Shown here: in pieces, positions 43,324 through 51,996 of the stretch
How the letters are laid out: the number at the start of each line of letters is the position of its first letter
Numbering within the stretch: the first letter of the stretch is position 1
Assembly: GCF_913777625.1 (NCBI RefSeq)
Contig: NZ_CAJYTI010000010.1
Span: 1 to 64,000 of the forward strand
DNA length: 64,000 nt
Direction of reading: 5' to 3'
Source of the DNA: an uncultured Sphingomonas sp.
GTDB taxonomy: Bacteria; Pseudomonadota; Alphaproteobacteria; Sphingomonadales; Sphingomonadaceae
Made by a program: the position numbers and the translations under genes
The notes under the pieces: generated by a model
What the model was told of the DNA's origin: nothing
Seen by the model: the letters and a program-made list of their open reading frames with translations, nothing else
Database searches by the model: none

Positions 43324-44672
43324 CAGTTTACTGAAGCTCCGTGCGTGTCGGCACCTTCGCCGAGGGTTTCTTGGGCGCGGCGAAGGCGGGCGGCCAGCGA
43401 GGCGCGGCTCTGGATCACGCCCAGCACCGGCGCGTCGATCGCCACTTCCAGATCCTCGGGGCTGCGGACGCGGCGGCCGAGCAGCTCGACGAGCAGGGCG
43501 ATCAGCAGGCCGAGGCCGAGGCCGAAGCCGGCGGCGCCGCCGATGATCATCGGCACCTTGGGGTAATAGGGCGTTTCCGGCGCCGTCGCTTCGCTGAGCG
43601 TCGACATGCCATTGTCGTTGCTGCTCGCTTCCAGTCGCAGGTCGGCGACGCGCTGCGCGGCCTTCATGTACTGATCCTGCTTCAGCGTGACGTCACGCTG
43701 GAGCTGCATCAGCTTGTCGACGTCCTGGCGGTTGCCGAGGACGCGGGCGCGCTGGGCGTTGGCCGCGCTCTCGATCGCGCCGCGGCCGGGGCCGGCGACG
43801 CCGTTCACCTGCGAGCGCTCTGCGGCGGCTGCCTTGGCGAACACCTCGCGCTGGCGCTGCAGCGCCTGGAACGCCGGGTGGTTCGGGCCGAGATTCGTCG
43901 CCGCCTGCTGGATCTGCTGGTCGATCTGGGCGAGCTGCATCTGCGCGGGGCCCATGCCGCTGGCCGCGGCCGCGACCACCGGTGCGGCGGCGGCGGTAGT
44001 CTGGCCCTGGAGCTGCTCGAGCTTCTGGGTTTCGAGGTCGGTGCCGGTCTCGGTGAGGACGATACCGGTCTTCTTCACGAAGTCCGTGCGGGCCTGCACC
44101 GCGGCGGCGAGCGCCTGGCGGGCGGCATCGGCCTGCTGGGCGTACCAGTCCGCCGACTTGGTGGCGGCCTGGCGCTTCGCGGCGAGCGACTGGGCGAGGA
44201 ACGAGGTGCGGATCAGGTTGGCGATGCGTTCGGCGCGCTCGGGCGAGCTGTCCGAATAGGAGATTTCGAGGATGTTGCTCCCCTCCATCACATCGGCCTT
44301 GGTGTTGTCGATGATCTGCTTGGCGAGCCAGCGGCGGATATCACCGGTGGCCGCCGCGGACGAGCTGTTGAACGCGGCGATGTTGGCCGGATCATTGGCC
44401 CAGCCGAGTTCGTCGACGACGCGACCCGCGGTCGCATAATCCTCGATCAGCTGCGTCTGCGTTTCGACATAGGCGCGCATGAACTGCGAGCTCATCACCT
44501 GGCCGGTGACGGGATCGGGCTTGAACGTCTCGAGCACCACCCGGGTGCTCGCCTTGTAGCGCTCGGGCAGGAACTGGACCACGATCGTGGCGGTGGCGAC
44601 GCAGACGAGGAACGCCGGGAGGATGATCCACCGGCGCACCCAGAGAATGCGGAAGAACTGAACAATATTCAC
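43323..44672 (-). CDS. spsC: SpsC-type polysaccharide co-polymerase (Wzz-like chain-length determinant)
   Basis: This 449-residue inner-membrane protein has two transmembrane helices (about 17-36 and 380-402) flanking a large periplasmic domain with coiled coil (about 190-360, rich in Ala/Gln). The N-terminal Wzz domain starts MNIVQFFRILWVRRWIIL, and the C-terminal proline-rich APETPYYPKVPMII precedes the second helix, as in Wzz proteins. A GTG start at 44672 is used. It interacts with SpsE, whose gene overlaps it, and sits downstream of the Wza-like spsD. Confidence 0.92.
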   Translation of the reverse strand: MNIVQFFRILWVRRWIILPAFLVCVATATIVVQFLPERYKASTRVVLETFKPDPVTGQVMSSQFMRAYVETQTQLIEDYATAGRVVDELGWANDPANIAAFNSSSAAATGDIRRWLAKQIIDNTKADVMEGSNILEISYSDSSPERAERIANLIRTSFLAQSLAAKRQAATKSADWYAQQADAARQALAAAVQARTDFVKKTGIVLTETGTDLETQKLEQLQGQTTAAAAPVVAAAASGMGPAQMQLAQIDQQIQQAATNLGPNHPAFQALQRQREVFAKAAAAERSQVNGVAGPGRGAIESAANAQRARVLGNRQDVDKLMQLQRDVTLKQDQYMKAAQRVADLRLEASSNDNGMSTLSEATAPETPYYPKVPMIIGGAAGFGLGLGLLIALLVELLGRRVRSPEDLEVAIDAPVLGVIQSRASLAARLRRAQETLGEGADTHGASVN

Positions 44673-44706
44673 TGGTGGGCCTCGTCCGCTGCCATCATTG
44701 CCAAGA

Positions 44707-45630
44707 TCAGAACAATCGCTCGCCGATGACGATCGTGTCGCCCGGAAGAATCGGATCGTCCAGCTTCAACTTGAGTTCCTTGCCATCCCGCGTCACCTTC
44801 ACGCGCTTGATCGAGCCTGCGGCGGCGAGACCGCCGCCCTGGGCCAGCGCGCGACGGAGCGTGATGTCCGATCGAATCGCGTATACGCCAGGCGCGTTAA
44901 TTTGGCCATAAATGTAGTAATGCTCGACCTCGGGGACGAAGATCTTGTCGCCGGGGGTCACCACGGGATCGTCATTCGGGCCGCCCTGGGCCAGTTTCTT
45001 GTAGTCGAGCTTGGCGCTGGTGCCGTCGGCGCGGGTGAGGACGACGAAGTCCGCCGCTTCGCCGCGCAGGCCGCCGGCGCGGGCAATGACCTCGGAGACG
45101 TGGTAGCCACGATCGACCGGCTGGAGGCCGGAGGTATTCACCTGGCCGAGCACGGTCACATAGTTGCTGACGAAGCCGACGATCTCCACGCTGACGATCG
45201 GCTTGGCGTAATAGCCGCCGGCGCGCAGCAGGCCCGCCAGCTTCTCGGCGAGCGTGATCGCGGTCTCGCCCTTGACCTGCACCGCGCCCAGATAGGGCAG
45301 GGTCACGGTGCCGTCGGCCTGGACGCGGGCGCGCGTCTTGAAATCGCTCTGGCCGAGCACGTCGGCTTCGATCACGTCGTCGACGCCGATCTTGTACCCG
45401 GCCGGGGCGGTTGCCGCCGGGGCGACCGTCGCCGTTTGTGCAGGCGCACCCGCGGCGGGCGTGGACGGCGCCTGGGTCTGCTGCTGCTGCTGCTGTGCCG
45501 TCGGAGCGGCGGGGCGCGCGCGCGCCGGGGCGGGCACCGACCGGGTGGGAATCTGCGCGGCCGCCGGTGCCGCCAGCGCGACGATGCCGGCGAGCGCCGA
45601 AACGATCAGGAAGCTATTCTTTTCGTGCAT
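44707..45630 (-). CDS. spsD: SpsD-type outer-membrane polysaccharide export protein (Wza-like)
   Basis: This 307-residue protein has a signal peptide (cleavage around ALAAPAAAQ), an Ala/Pro/Gln-rich spacer (28-75), the Poly_export domain YKIGVDDVIEADVLGQSDFK (key residues YKIGVDDVI), and two SLBB domains (YVTVLGQVNTSG and YYIYGQINAPGVY). It lacks the usual lipobox of Wza. It should form the outer-membrane channel part. Start at 45630 gives the signal peptide directly; the gene follows spsF by 13 bases. Confidence 0.92.
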   Translation of the reverse strand: MHEKNSFLIVSALAGIVALAAPAAAQIPTRSVPAPARARPAAPTAQQQQQQTQAPSTPAAGAPAQTATVAPAATAPAGYKIGVDDVIEADVLGQSDFKTRARVQADGTVTLPYLGAVQVKGETAITLAEKLAGLLRAGGYYAKPIVSVEIVGFVSNYVTVLGQVNTSGLQPVDRGYHVSEVIARAGGLRGEAADFVVLTRADGTSAKLDYKKLAQGGPNDDPVVTPGDKIFVPEVEHYYIYGQINAPGVYAIRSDITLRRALAQGGGLAAAGSIKRVKVTRDGKELKLKLDDPILPGDTIVIGERLF

Positions 45631-45643
45631 GATACGGCCCTTG

Positions 45644-46945
45644 TCAGAGCGACAGCGAAGTCGAGAGATTGATACGTTTGGCGCGGTACTGGAACAGCTG
45701 GGCGGTGGTCGTGCGCCGATCATAGCCCGCGCCGAGGGTGAAGCTTAATCGGCGATTGGGTTTGAACGTCGCGTTACCATAAATGGACGTCGACACATCG
45801 TTGCCGGCAATCGGCGCGCCCGGGAAGAGCGGCGACGATGCCAGCTCCCGCCAGGTGCGGTTGGCCTGCACCGTGAGCTGGATGCGTTCGGACAGCTTGC
45901 GGGTGACCGATCCGGACAGCGTCGTCACGATCTCATAGCCCACGAACAGGATCGCCGAGGGCTGGGCGGTGCGCGAGCCGGTGATCTGCACATTGTACAG
46001 ATCGGCCGAATACGCGGCGGACAGATCGAAGCCGATGCCGCTGAAGCTGCGGGTCGACGCAAGCTTGGGATCGACCTTGGTGTAGTTCACCGAGCCGCGG
46101 AAGTTGAGCCGGTTGGCGACCGAGCGCTCGAGCTGGACGCCCGCCGCATAGCTCTTGATGCCGTCCTGGCCACCGACGACCGGCACCACGCGGTGAATAT
46201 ATTTGCTGTCCGACATGCGCCCGAACAGCGCCACCGTCCCCAGCGAGGGCGAGGTGAGGCCGAGCTGGCCCGACACCGAGTTGGTGTCGGCATCGGCATA
46301 GCGGCGCTGGGCAAGGCTGTTGCGCAGTTCGGTATGGGTGAACGACACCGCCGGGCGGAGGCCATATTCGGCGCCGCAGCCGACATCGGCCGTGTAGTTG
46401 CGGGCCTGTTCGGTATTGTTGAACGCGTTCGTCGTGTCTTGCACGGCGATGCTCGACAGGTCGCTGAGCTGGCGCTGGTAGCTCACCTCGCCATGCACGA
46501 CGCACGGCCCGAGCCGCTGGTCCGCACCGCCCGTCAGCGAAATCGCCTCGCGGTTGAGATTGGTGTACCGCTTGTAGAAGCGGTAGCCGGCGGTGCCGAC
46601 CAGATAGACCGAGCCGGTGGCGCGGGGCAGCACGATGTTGACGTCGATCGAGGGGGCCGCGAGCGCGTCGCCGCGCGAGCCGCCCTGGCTGATCCGCGGA
46701 TCGTTCAGCACCACATTGTCGTTATATTCGAGCAGCGTCGTCGCGCGGATATCGATCTGGCGCTCGCCGCCGCTCGGACGCGCGGCAAATGGCCGACGCT
46801 GCGCGATCGCCGGCTGGATCGTAGCGGCCGTCACCAGCAGCGCAATCATCGGATACGTGCGCGCGAGCGGGCCGGCAAGGCGTCGTTTTTCGGCCTGTCG
46901 AACGTGAATTACTGGCACAAATGTCCCCCCGGTTCCGCGCTTCAT
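45644..46945 (-). CDS. spsF: SpsF-type outer-membrane beta-barrel protein
   Basis: This is a 433-residue protein with a long N-terminal region and a probable signal segment at about 33-50 (PMIALLVTAATIQPAIAQ). The rest is a beta-barrel of many amphipathic strands, such as TTLLEYNDNVVLNDP, VYLVGTAGYRFYKRYTN and LSFTLGAGYDRRTTTAQ, resembling the outer membrane beta-barrel (BBP2_2) family present in export clusters. Several start sites are possible; the ATG at 46945 is used, but a later one at 46849 (MIALLV) also fits. It is first in the minus-strand unit spsF-D-C-E-exosortase-epsI. Confidence 0.85.
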   Translation of the reverse strand: MKRGTGGTFVPVIHVRQAEKRRLAGPLARTYPMIALLVTAATIQPAIAQRRPFAARPSGGERQIDIRATTLLEYNDNVVLNDPRISQGGSRGDALAAPSIDVNIVLPRATGSVYLVGTAGYRFYKRYTNLNREAISLTGGADQRLGPCVVHGEVSYQRQLSDLSSIAVQDTTNAFNNTEQARNYTADVGCGAEYGLRPAVSFTHTELRNSLAQRRYADADTNSVSGQLGLTSPSLGTVALFGRMSDSKYIHRVVPVVGGQDGIKSYAAGVQLERSVANRLNFRGSVNYTKVDPKLASTRSFSGIGFDLSAAYSADLYNVQITGSRTAQPSAILFVGYEIVTTLSGSVTRKLSERIQLTVQANRTWRELASSPLFPGAPIAGNDVSTSIYGNATFKPNRRLSFTLGAGYDRRTTTAQLFQYRAKRINLSTSLSL

Positions 46946-47214
46946 TACCAATGGCCTCCAGTACAAGCAACCAGATCGAACGATGCCATGCGGCACTCTT
47001 TCCCTCTATGGGAACATTCTCCTATACGGTTGTGCTGCGCGGCGGTGCGTGCGCGATCAACGGCGGGCCGACCTTCATTTTTTTTGCAGTCGGGCGTTTT
47101 AACGACCTTTTATCACGCGGTGCGGTATCTAGCGAATGGCGCGTCGCGCTGCTAGTGCAAGGGGTGGCGACGCCGGAAGTTCTTCGATTCAGGCGCCGAA
47201 TAGAAAGGAAATGC

Positions 47215-47466
47215 ATGCAGACGCCCTATGATTGGGTGACCATCGCGATATTCGCGGGCCTGATCGTGATCTTCTTGCAGCGGTCCCAGGCCGATTCGGT
47301 AGTACGGGACACGATGATCAGCTATTTGCCGCCGGCGGTGGGCTGTGCCGTGGCAAATTATCTGGGGAACGAGAACTATCACGCGTTCGCGATCATTACG
47401 ATCGTCCTGGTACTGGCGTATATCGCACTGGTCATCAAACCGTACGAGTTCTTTAAGCGCCGCTGA
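47215..47466 (+). CDS. Small two-helix membrane protein, likely exosortase-system accessory
   Basis: This 83-residue protein has two hydrophobic segments (about 7-22 and 58-76) and ends with a basic tail KPYEFFKRR. The start ATG at 47215 follows AAAGGA. From memory, NCBI uses the name 'XrtV sorting system accessory protein' for small proteins starting MQTPYDW that co-occur with the sphingomonad exosortase, so a link with the exosortase is likely. It is divergent to spsF and upstream of the J-type ATPase. Function not known. Confidence 0.7.
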   Translation: MQTPYDWVTIAIFAGLIVIFLQRSQADSVVRDTMISYLPPAVGCAVANYLGNENYHAFAIITIVLVLAYIALVIKPYEFFKRR

Positions 47467-47558
47467 GTAGAGGTGTCGGTGCACGAGGGGGGCGCCGTCG
47501 GGCGCGAGCCAGGGTCCGCCGTCTTCCGCGATGGCGCACGATTTTAAGAGGTGTTCGA

Positions 47559-48947
47559 GTGGCTGTAGGTTCCGCGCTAAAGTTCTTGTGGCCGTTCGGT
47601 CGTCGGGAAGTGCCCGAAGAGGACGGCTATTACCCGCTGGCGGCAACGGTGGTGCCGCACCGTGACGCGCATGGCGGCCGCGGGCGCCCCGACTTCCCGA
47701 CCTTCCGCGCCTCGGCGCTGGACCGGCCGCTCGATCGCCGCCGCGAGGAACGGCGCGAGATCACCCGTGCCCGGTTCGCGCTCGCGACCTTCTTCACGCC
47801 GACCCAGCCGGTTGCCGATCGGTCGAGCTTCGCCGGGCGCCTGGGCGTGCTGGCGCGGCTGATCTCGGCGATCGAGAGCCAGCGCAGCCATATCGTGCTC
47901 TATGGCGAGCGCGGCATCGGCAAGACCTCGCTGCTCCACGTCCTGACCGACGTTGCGCGCGAATCCAGCTATATCGTCAGCTACGCGACCTGCGGCGCGA
48001 ACGCCAATTTCAGCGACGTCTTCCGCGCGGTCCTGCAGGACGTGCCGCTGCTGTTCCACCGCGGCGTCGCGCCCAATGCGGGTGAGGCGGAAAGCGGCGG
48101 CAGCCTCGCCGACCGCCTCCCCTCGGGCAGCTTCGGCCCGGGCGAGCTGGCCGATCTGTGCACGGACATCACCGGCACCCGCGTGCTGATCATCCTCGAC
48201 GAATATGATCGCGTGACCGACGTCACCTTCCGCCAGCAGGTCGCCGAACTGGTCAAGAACCTGTCGGACCGCTCGGCCCGCGTCCAGCTGGTGATCGCGG
48301 GCGTGGCCTCGAACCTGCAGGAGTTGATCGGCTACGCGCCGTCGATCCGCCGCAACATCATCGGCCTGCCGATGCCGCGGCTGGAAGAGGCGGAAGTGCA
48401 GGAGATGATCGGCCTCGGCGAGACCGCCTCGGGCGTTCGCTTCGATCCGAACCTCACCCGCATCATCCACCTGCTCGCGCTGGGCTCGCCCTATTTCGCG
48501 CGGCTGCTGTGCCACCATTCGGCGCTGGAGGCGCTCGATCAGGGACGCCTCACCGTCGATGCCGGCCACCTGCGCCGCGCGCTCGACCAGGCGATCCTCG
48601 AGATCGAGGGCCGGATGCCGCCGCGCGCGGTGACGGAGATGCGCAAGTTCGTCGGCGGCCGCTACGATCCGCTCGTTGCCGCGCTGGGCGAGGCGTCGCG
48701 TTCGGCCGACGGCTGGTTCAGCGGCCAGGCCGTGGTCGACCTGCTGCCGGGATCCTCGATTACCGCCGCGCAGATCGAGCAGGAACTCGGCGCGCTGGCG
48801 GGCCAGCTGAGCCTGGAAACCGACGCGCAGGACGGCGAACGCCGCTTCCGCTTCACCGACGATACGCTGCCGGTCTATCTGTGGCTGATGGTCGGCCGCC
48901 TGCGGCTCGACAGCGGCACGCTGGAAGACGCGCTGGCGCTGGTCTGA
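47559..48947 (+). CDS. AAA-type ATPase, SpsJ-like
   Basis: This 462-residue cytoplasmic protein has a central ATPase domain with Walker A LYGERGIGKTSLL (about residue 113) and Walker B VLIILDEYDRVTD (about residue 208), followed by an arginine-rich VQLVIAGVASNLQELIG sensor region. The order resembles ExeA/GspA-like or STAND-type P-loop proteins. An N-terminal stretch (1-70) is basic, and the C-terminal part looks helical. The GTG at 47559 follows AAGAGG. Its position between SpsF and SpsL-like genes corresponds to gelJ/spsJ of other clusters, for which no precise function is settled. Confidence 0.8.
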   Translation: MAVGSALKFLWPFGRREVPEEDGYYPLAATVVPHRDAHGGRGRPDFPTFRASALDRPLDRRREERREITRARFALATFFTPTQPVADRSSFAGRLGVLARLISAIESQRSHIVLYGERGIGKTSLLHVLTDVARESSYIVSYATCGANANFSDVFRAVLQDVPLLFHRGVAPNAGEAESGGSLADRLPSGSFGPGELADLCTDITGTRVLIILDEYDRVTDVTFRQQVAELVKNLSDRSARVQLVIAGVASNLQELIGYAPSIRRNIIGLPMPRLEEAEVQEMIGLGETASGVRFDPNLTRIIHLLALGSPYFARLLCHHSALEALDQGRLTVDAGHLRRALDQAILEIEGRMPPRAVTEMRKFVGGRYDPLVAALGEASRSADGWFSGQAVVDLLPGSSITAAQIEQELGALAGQLSLETDAQDGERRFRFTDDTLPVYLWLMVGRLRLDSGTLEDALALV

Positions 48948-49008
48948 TCGTCGCGGTGCGGGGCGGCGGCGGCAGGCCCGTCGCCCCGTGGCGCCCGATC
49001 GGGCGCGT

Positions 49009-49875
49009 TCAGACCGGACGGCCGAGCAGCTGGAGCAGCCCGGCCCCGCCCCGCCAGAAGCGAAGCCGCACCAGCGTGGCGAGTGCGCGGGCCCGCGACC
49101 CTCGCGTCCCGGGCGTGCGCAGGATCTTGGCGGCATCGGCCGGAATCAGCGCGGGCTGCAGTACCGAACGCGCCAGCCAGCGCAGTCGCCCGCGCGGGCG
49201 CTCGAGATGGAACAGGAACAGCTCGCGCTGGATGCGCCGCGTCTTGACGAGCAGCGTTGTCCAGTCCGGACGGGGCGGGTGCCCCACCGACGCCTCGGGG
49301 GCATAGTCGATCGTCAGTCCCATGCCGATCGCGCGGTGGCACCATTCCATGTCCTCGGACACGCCGGTGCGGAAGCCGCCGACCCGCGCGAAATCGGCGC
49401 GCATCACGAACAGGTTGGCGGTGACGGTGAAGTGAGTGCGGCGCACATAGCCTTCATTGTCGAAGGCCAGCGCCATCTCCAGCGCCTCGGCGCCGCTCAG
49501 CCGTCCCTCGGGCTTCAGCACATACATATGGCCGCCGACGAACCGGCCGGGCGCGACGTGCGCGACGCCGCCGGCCAGCCAGCCGGGCTCGACCACGCAG
49601 TCGCTGTCGGTGAAGGCGAGGATCTCGCCGCGCGCTTCCGCCGCCGCGCCGTTGCGCGCGGGCCCCGCGCCCTTTTCGAGCACGGTCACGATCCGGGCGC
49701 GGCCCGCCACTGCGGCCTCCACTGCGGCGAGCCCGCAGGGCGAGTTGTTGTCGCCGACGATGATCTCGAACGCGTCGCGGCCGACCGTCTGGCGCTCCAG
49801 CGCGTCGAGGCACTGCCGCAGCGCCTGCGGATCGTTGTAGTGCGGGATGACGACGCTGATCCGCGGGGCGCTCAT
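49009..49875 (-). CDS. GT2-family glycosyltransferase, SpsL-like position
   Basis: This 288-residue GT-A enzyme starts SAPRISVVIPHYNDPQALR, has the sugar-nucleotide aspartates in AFTDSDCVVEPGWL (DSD about residue 91) and a second acidic site in SEDMEWCHRAIGMG. The 4-base overlap with the spsK-like gene shows coupling. The order K-L in other sphingan clusters suggests the third-sugar (glucosyl) transferase, but the sequence alone only supports a GT2. A C-terminal Arg-rich tail may peripherally bind the membrane. Confidence 0.82.
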   Translation of the reverse strand: MSAPRISVVIPHYNDPQALRQCLDALERQTVGRDAFEIIVGDNNSPCGLAAVEAAVAGRARIVTVLEKGAGPARNGAAAEARGEILAFTDSDCVVEPGWLAGGVAHVAPGRFVGGHMYVLKPEGRLSGAEALEMALAFDNEGYVRRTHFTVTANLFVMRADFARVGGFRTGVSEDMEWCHRAIGMGLTIDYAPEASVGHPPRPDWTTLLVKTRRIQRELFLFHLERPRGRLRWLARSVLQPALIPADAAKILRTPGTRGSRARALATLVRLRFWRGGAGLLQLLGRPV

Positions 49876-50918
49876 CGCTTGGCGCTCCACTGCGCCAGCA
49901 GTTCGCGCAGCCGGGCGGCGAGCGCGGTATGGTCGGTGGTCGCCAGCTGCGGCTCGGTCGCCTTGGCGGCTGCCACCGCGGCGCCGAGCTGGCGCTCGTC
50001 GCGCACCGCCTGGAGCAGGCCCCTGTCGGCGAAGGTCTGGGCGATCTCTTCCTGGTGATCGTCATAATGCTCGCCCAGGTCGTGGCGGCGCGGGAAGGCG
50101 ACGACGCGGCAGCCGGCACGCAGCGCGGTGACCAGCGAGCCGGTGCCGCCGTGGCAGATCACCATGTCCGCGTCGCGCAGCAGCAGCTGGAGATCGTCGA
50201 ACGGGATGGTCCGACGAATCTCGACGTCGGGGATGCCGGGGTCGGGCAGGTCCTGGTCGCCATATTGCAGCACCAGCTTGCCCGGCAGGCCCCCGGCGCG
50301 CTTGAGGTCGAGCACCGCCTGCACCAGCCGCGGGAAGGGCAGGGTGGCGCCGACCGTGGCGAAGGTGAGCGGCTGCTTGGGCGGGCGGGGGGTGTCGAGC
50401 AGGCGGAACGGATCGAACAGTTCCGCATCCGGCCAGGTCTGCTTGAGCGCCGCGGACTGGACGATCGTCACCGTGGCGATGCCCTTGACCATCTTGCCGA
50501 AGGCCGAGGGGTGATCGAAGCGGGCGAAGCTCTCGATATGGACGAACTTGGCGCCCGACAGCTTGGCGAGCAGCGCGGTGAAATAGACCGCGCCGGCGCC
50601 GGTGGAGATCACCACATCGGGCTTGTGCCGGCGCAGGATCGACAGGCTCTGGCGCAGGTTGCGCCAGGCACCGCCGAGCATGCGCAGCGGGTGGCCGAGC
50701 TTGGCCTGGCCGAGGGCGTAATGTTCGACCAGCTCGACCGGGTGTTTCTCGGCAAGGCTGCGGCCCAGCGCCGTATCTTCGGTAACGAAGAAATATTCAT
50801 GTTCGCGCCACACCGACTCCAGGTCGAGGATTTGCCGGAGATGGCCACCGCCTGAAGCGGCGAGACACATTTTCAACGGCTTGATGGCCGTTGTCTCCAT
50901 CGCGGTCGCGTCTGCCAT
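49872..50918 (-). CDS. spsK: Glucuronosyltransferase, SpsK/GelK-like (fused Alg14/Alg13-type)
   Basis: GelK/SpsK transfers glucuronic acid from UDP-GlcA to glucosyl-lipid, the second step of the sphingan backbone. The 348-residue protein has an N-terminal Alg14/PssD-like half (MCLAASGGGHLRQILDLES and VVISTGAGAVYFTAL) and a C-terminal Alg13/PssE-like half with the donor-binding MVICHGGTGSLVTALRAG and PRRHDLGEHYDDHQ. The ATG at 50918 follows AAGGGA. It overlaps the L-like GT by four bases. Divergent from the I-like gene. Family assignment is by recall of GelK and by order. Confidence 0.87.
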   Translation of the reverse strand: MADATAMETTAIKPLKMCLAASGGGHLRQILDLESVWREHEYFFVTEDTALGRSLAEKHPVELVEHYALGQAKLGHPLRMLGGAWRNLRQSLSILRRHKPDVVISTGAGAVYFTALLAKLSGAKFVHIESFARFDHPSAFGKMVKGIATVTIVQSAALKQTWPDAELFDPFRLLDTPRPPKQPLTFATVGATLPFPRLVQAVLDLKRAGGLPGKLVLQYGDQDLPDPGIPDVEIRRTIPFDDLQLLLRDADMVICHGGTGSLVTALRAGCRVVAFPRRHDLGEHYDDHQEEIAQTFADRGLLQAVRDERQLGAAVAAAKATEPQLATTDHTALAARLRELLAQWSAKR

Positions 50919-51055
50919 GCCATTCCCTTGATCCTGCACGTCCCTGCATGGGAGTGATGCTGCGCTGCCAACGCTATTGCGGATGCCCGCCCGTCCGAAT
51001 AGGTTCAAGTAGAAGTTTGTGCCGTGCGCAATTCCGCGGCGGTGGGGAGGTCTTC

Positions 51056-51961
51056 ATGAAGAAATTGTACCTGGTTACGGCGGTGGCTGCGGCCGCGCTG
51101 GCCGTCTCCGGATGTGGGGGCAAGGGGGGCAAGCTCGACAAGGGGCAGGTGGTCGCCAGCGTCGACGGCGAGGAAATCACCGTCTTCGAGCTCAACGCCG
51201 AGCTGCAGGCTTCGCAGGTCCCCCCGGGCACGGATCGCAAGGTAGCCGAGCAGATGGCGCTGCAGCGCATCATCGAGCGCAAGATTCTCGCCAAGGTCGC
51301 CCGCGAGCAGAAGCTCGACAAGACGCCGGCCTTCCTCATCCAGGAACGGCGCGCCGACGAGCTGATCCTCACCACGATGCTGCGCGACAAGATCGCCAGC
51401 GGCATCGCCCAGCCGACCGATACCGAAATCGAGAAGTATCAGGCCGCGCATCCGGATCGGTTCGCCCAGCGCAAGGTCTACACGATCGATCAGGTGGTGT
51501 TCCCGCCGCCCAGCTCGGCCGAGAAGCTGAAGCAGTTCGCGCCGCTCAAGACGATCGACCAGCTCGTGGCCAAGCTTTCGGCGGACGGCGTCCAGTTCCG
51601 CCGCGCGCCGAGCCAGATCGACACGGCCGCGCTGCCGCCGGAGATCGCCGGCAAGATCGCCGCGCTGCCGCCGCAGGAAATGTTCATCCTGCCGAGCCAG
51701 CAGGGGCTGACCGCGAACGTGATCACCGCCACCACCGTGCAGCCGCTGCCGGCGGACCAGGCGCGCAACCTGGCGCTCAATGCGCTGCGCAGCGAGCGGT
51801 TCAGCAAGGCGGCCGACGCCCAGCTGAACGACCGTCTGAAGAAGGCGCGGGAAACCGTGAAGTACCAGCCGGGCTACAGTGCGCCGCCGCAGCTCCAGGG
51901 CAACGCGCCGAAGCCGGCCGCGCCGGGCGCCGCTGCGCCCGCGGCGGGGAACGCGAACTGA
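51056..51961 (+). CDS. EpsD-like SurA/PpiC peptidyl-prolyl isomerase lipoprotein
   Basis: This 301-residue protein has a lipoprotein signal (LAVSGCGGKGGK, Cys20) and a SurA-N-like helical domain (EITVFELNAELQ, MALQRIIERKILAKVAREQ), then a degenerate parvulin-type segment (RKVYTIDQVVFPPPSS) and an Ala/Pro-rich C-terminal tail. EpsD-type isomerases occur in exopolysaccharide loci and presumably fold the outer-membrane barrel or secreted enzymes. It corresponds by order to SpsI/GelI. Start ATG follows GGGGAGG. Confidence 0.82.
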   Translation: MKKLYLVTAVAAAALAVSGCGGKGGKLDKGQVVASVDGEEITVFELNAELQASQVPPGTDRKVAEQMALQRIIERKILAKVAREQKLDKTPAFLIQERRADELILTTMLRDKIASGIAQPTDTEIEKYQAAHPDRFAQRKVYTIDQVVFPPPSSAEKLKQFAPLKTIDQLVAKLSADGVQFRRAPSQIDTAALPPEIAGKIAALPPQEMFILPSQQGLTANVITATTVQPLPADQARNLALNALRSERFSKAADAQLNDRLKKARETVKYQPGYSAPPQLQGNAPKPAAPGAAAPAAGNAN

Positions 51962-51967
51962 GCGAGG

Positions 51968-51996
51968 GCCGGGCCGCGATCGCGCGGCCCGGCTTT
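51968..51996 (+). terminator. Terminator after EpsD-like gene
   Basis: An 11-bp perfect stem (GCCGGGCCGCG pairing with CGCGGCCCGGC) with an ATCG loop, followed by TTTC. It lies between convergent genes and touches the stop of the Q-like GT. Confidence 0.8.
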
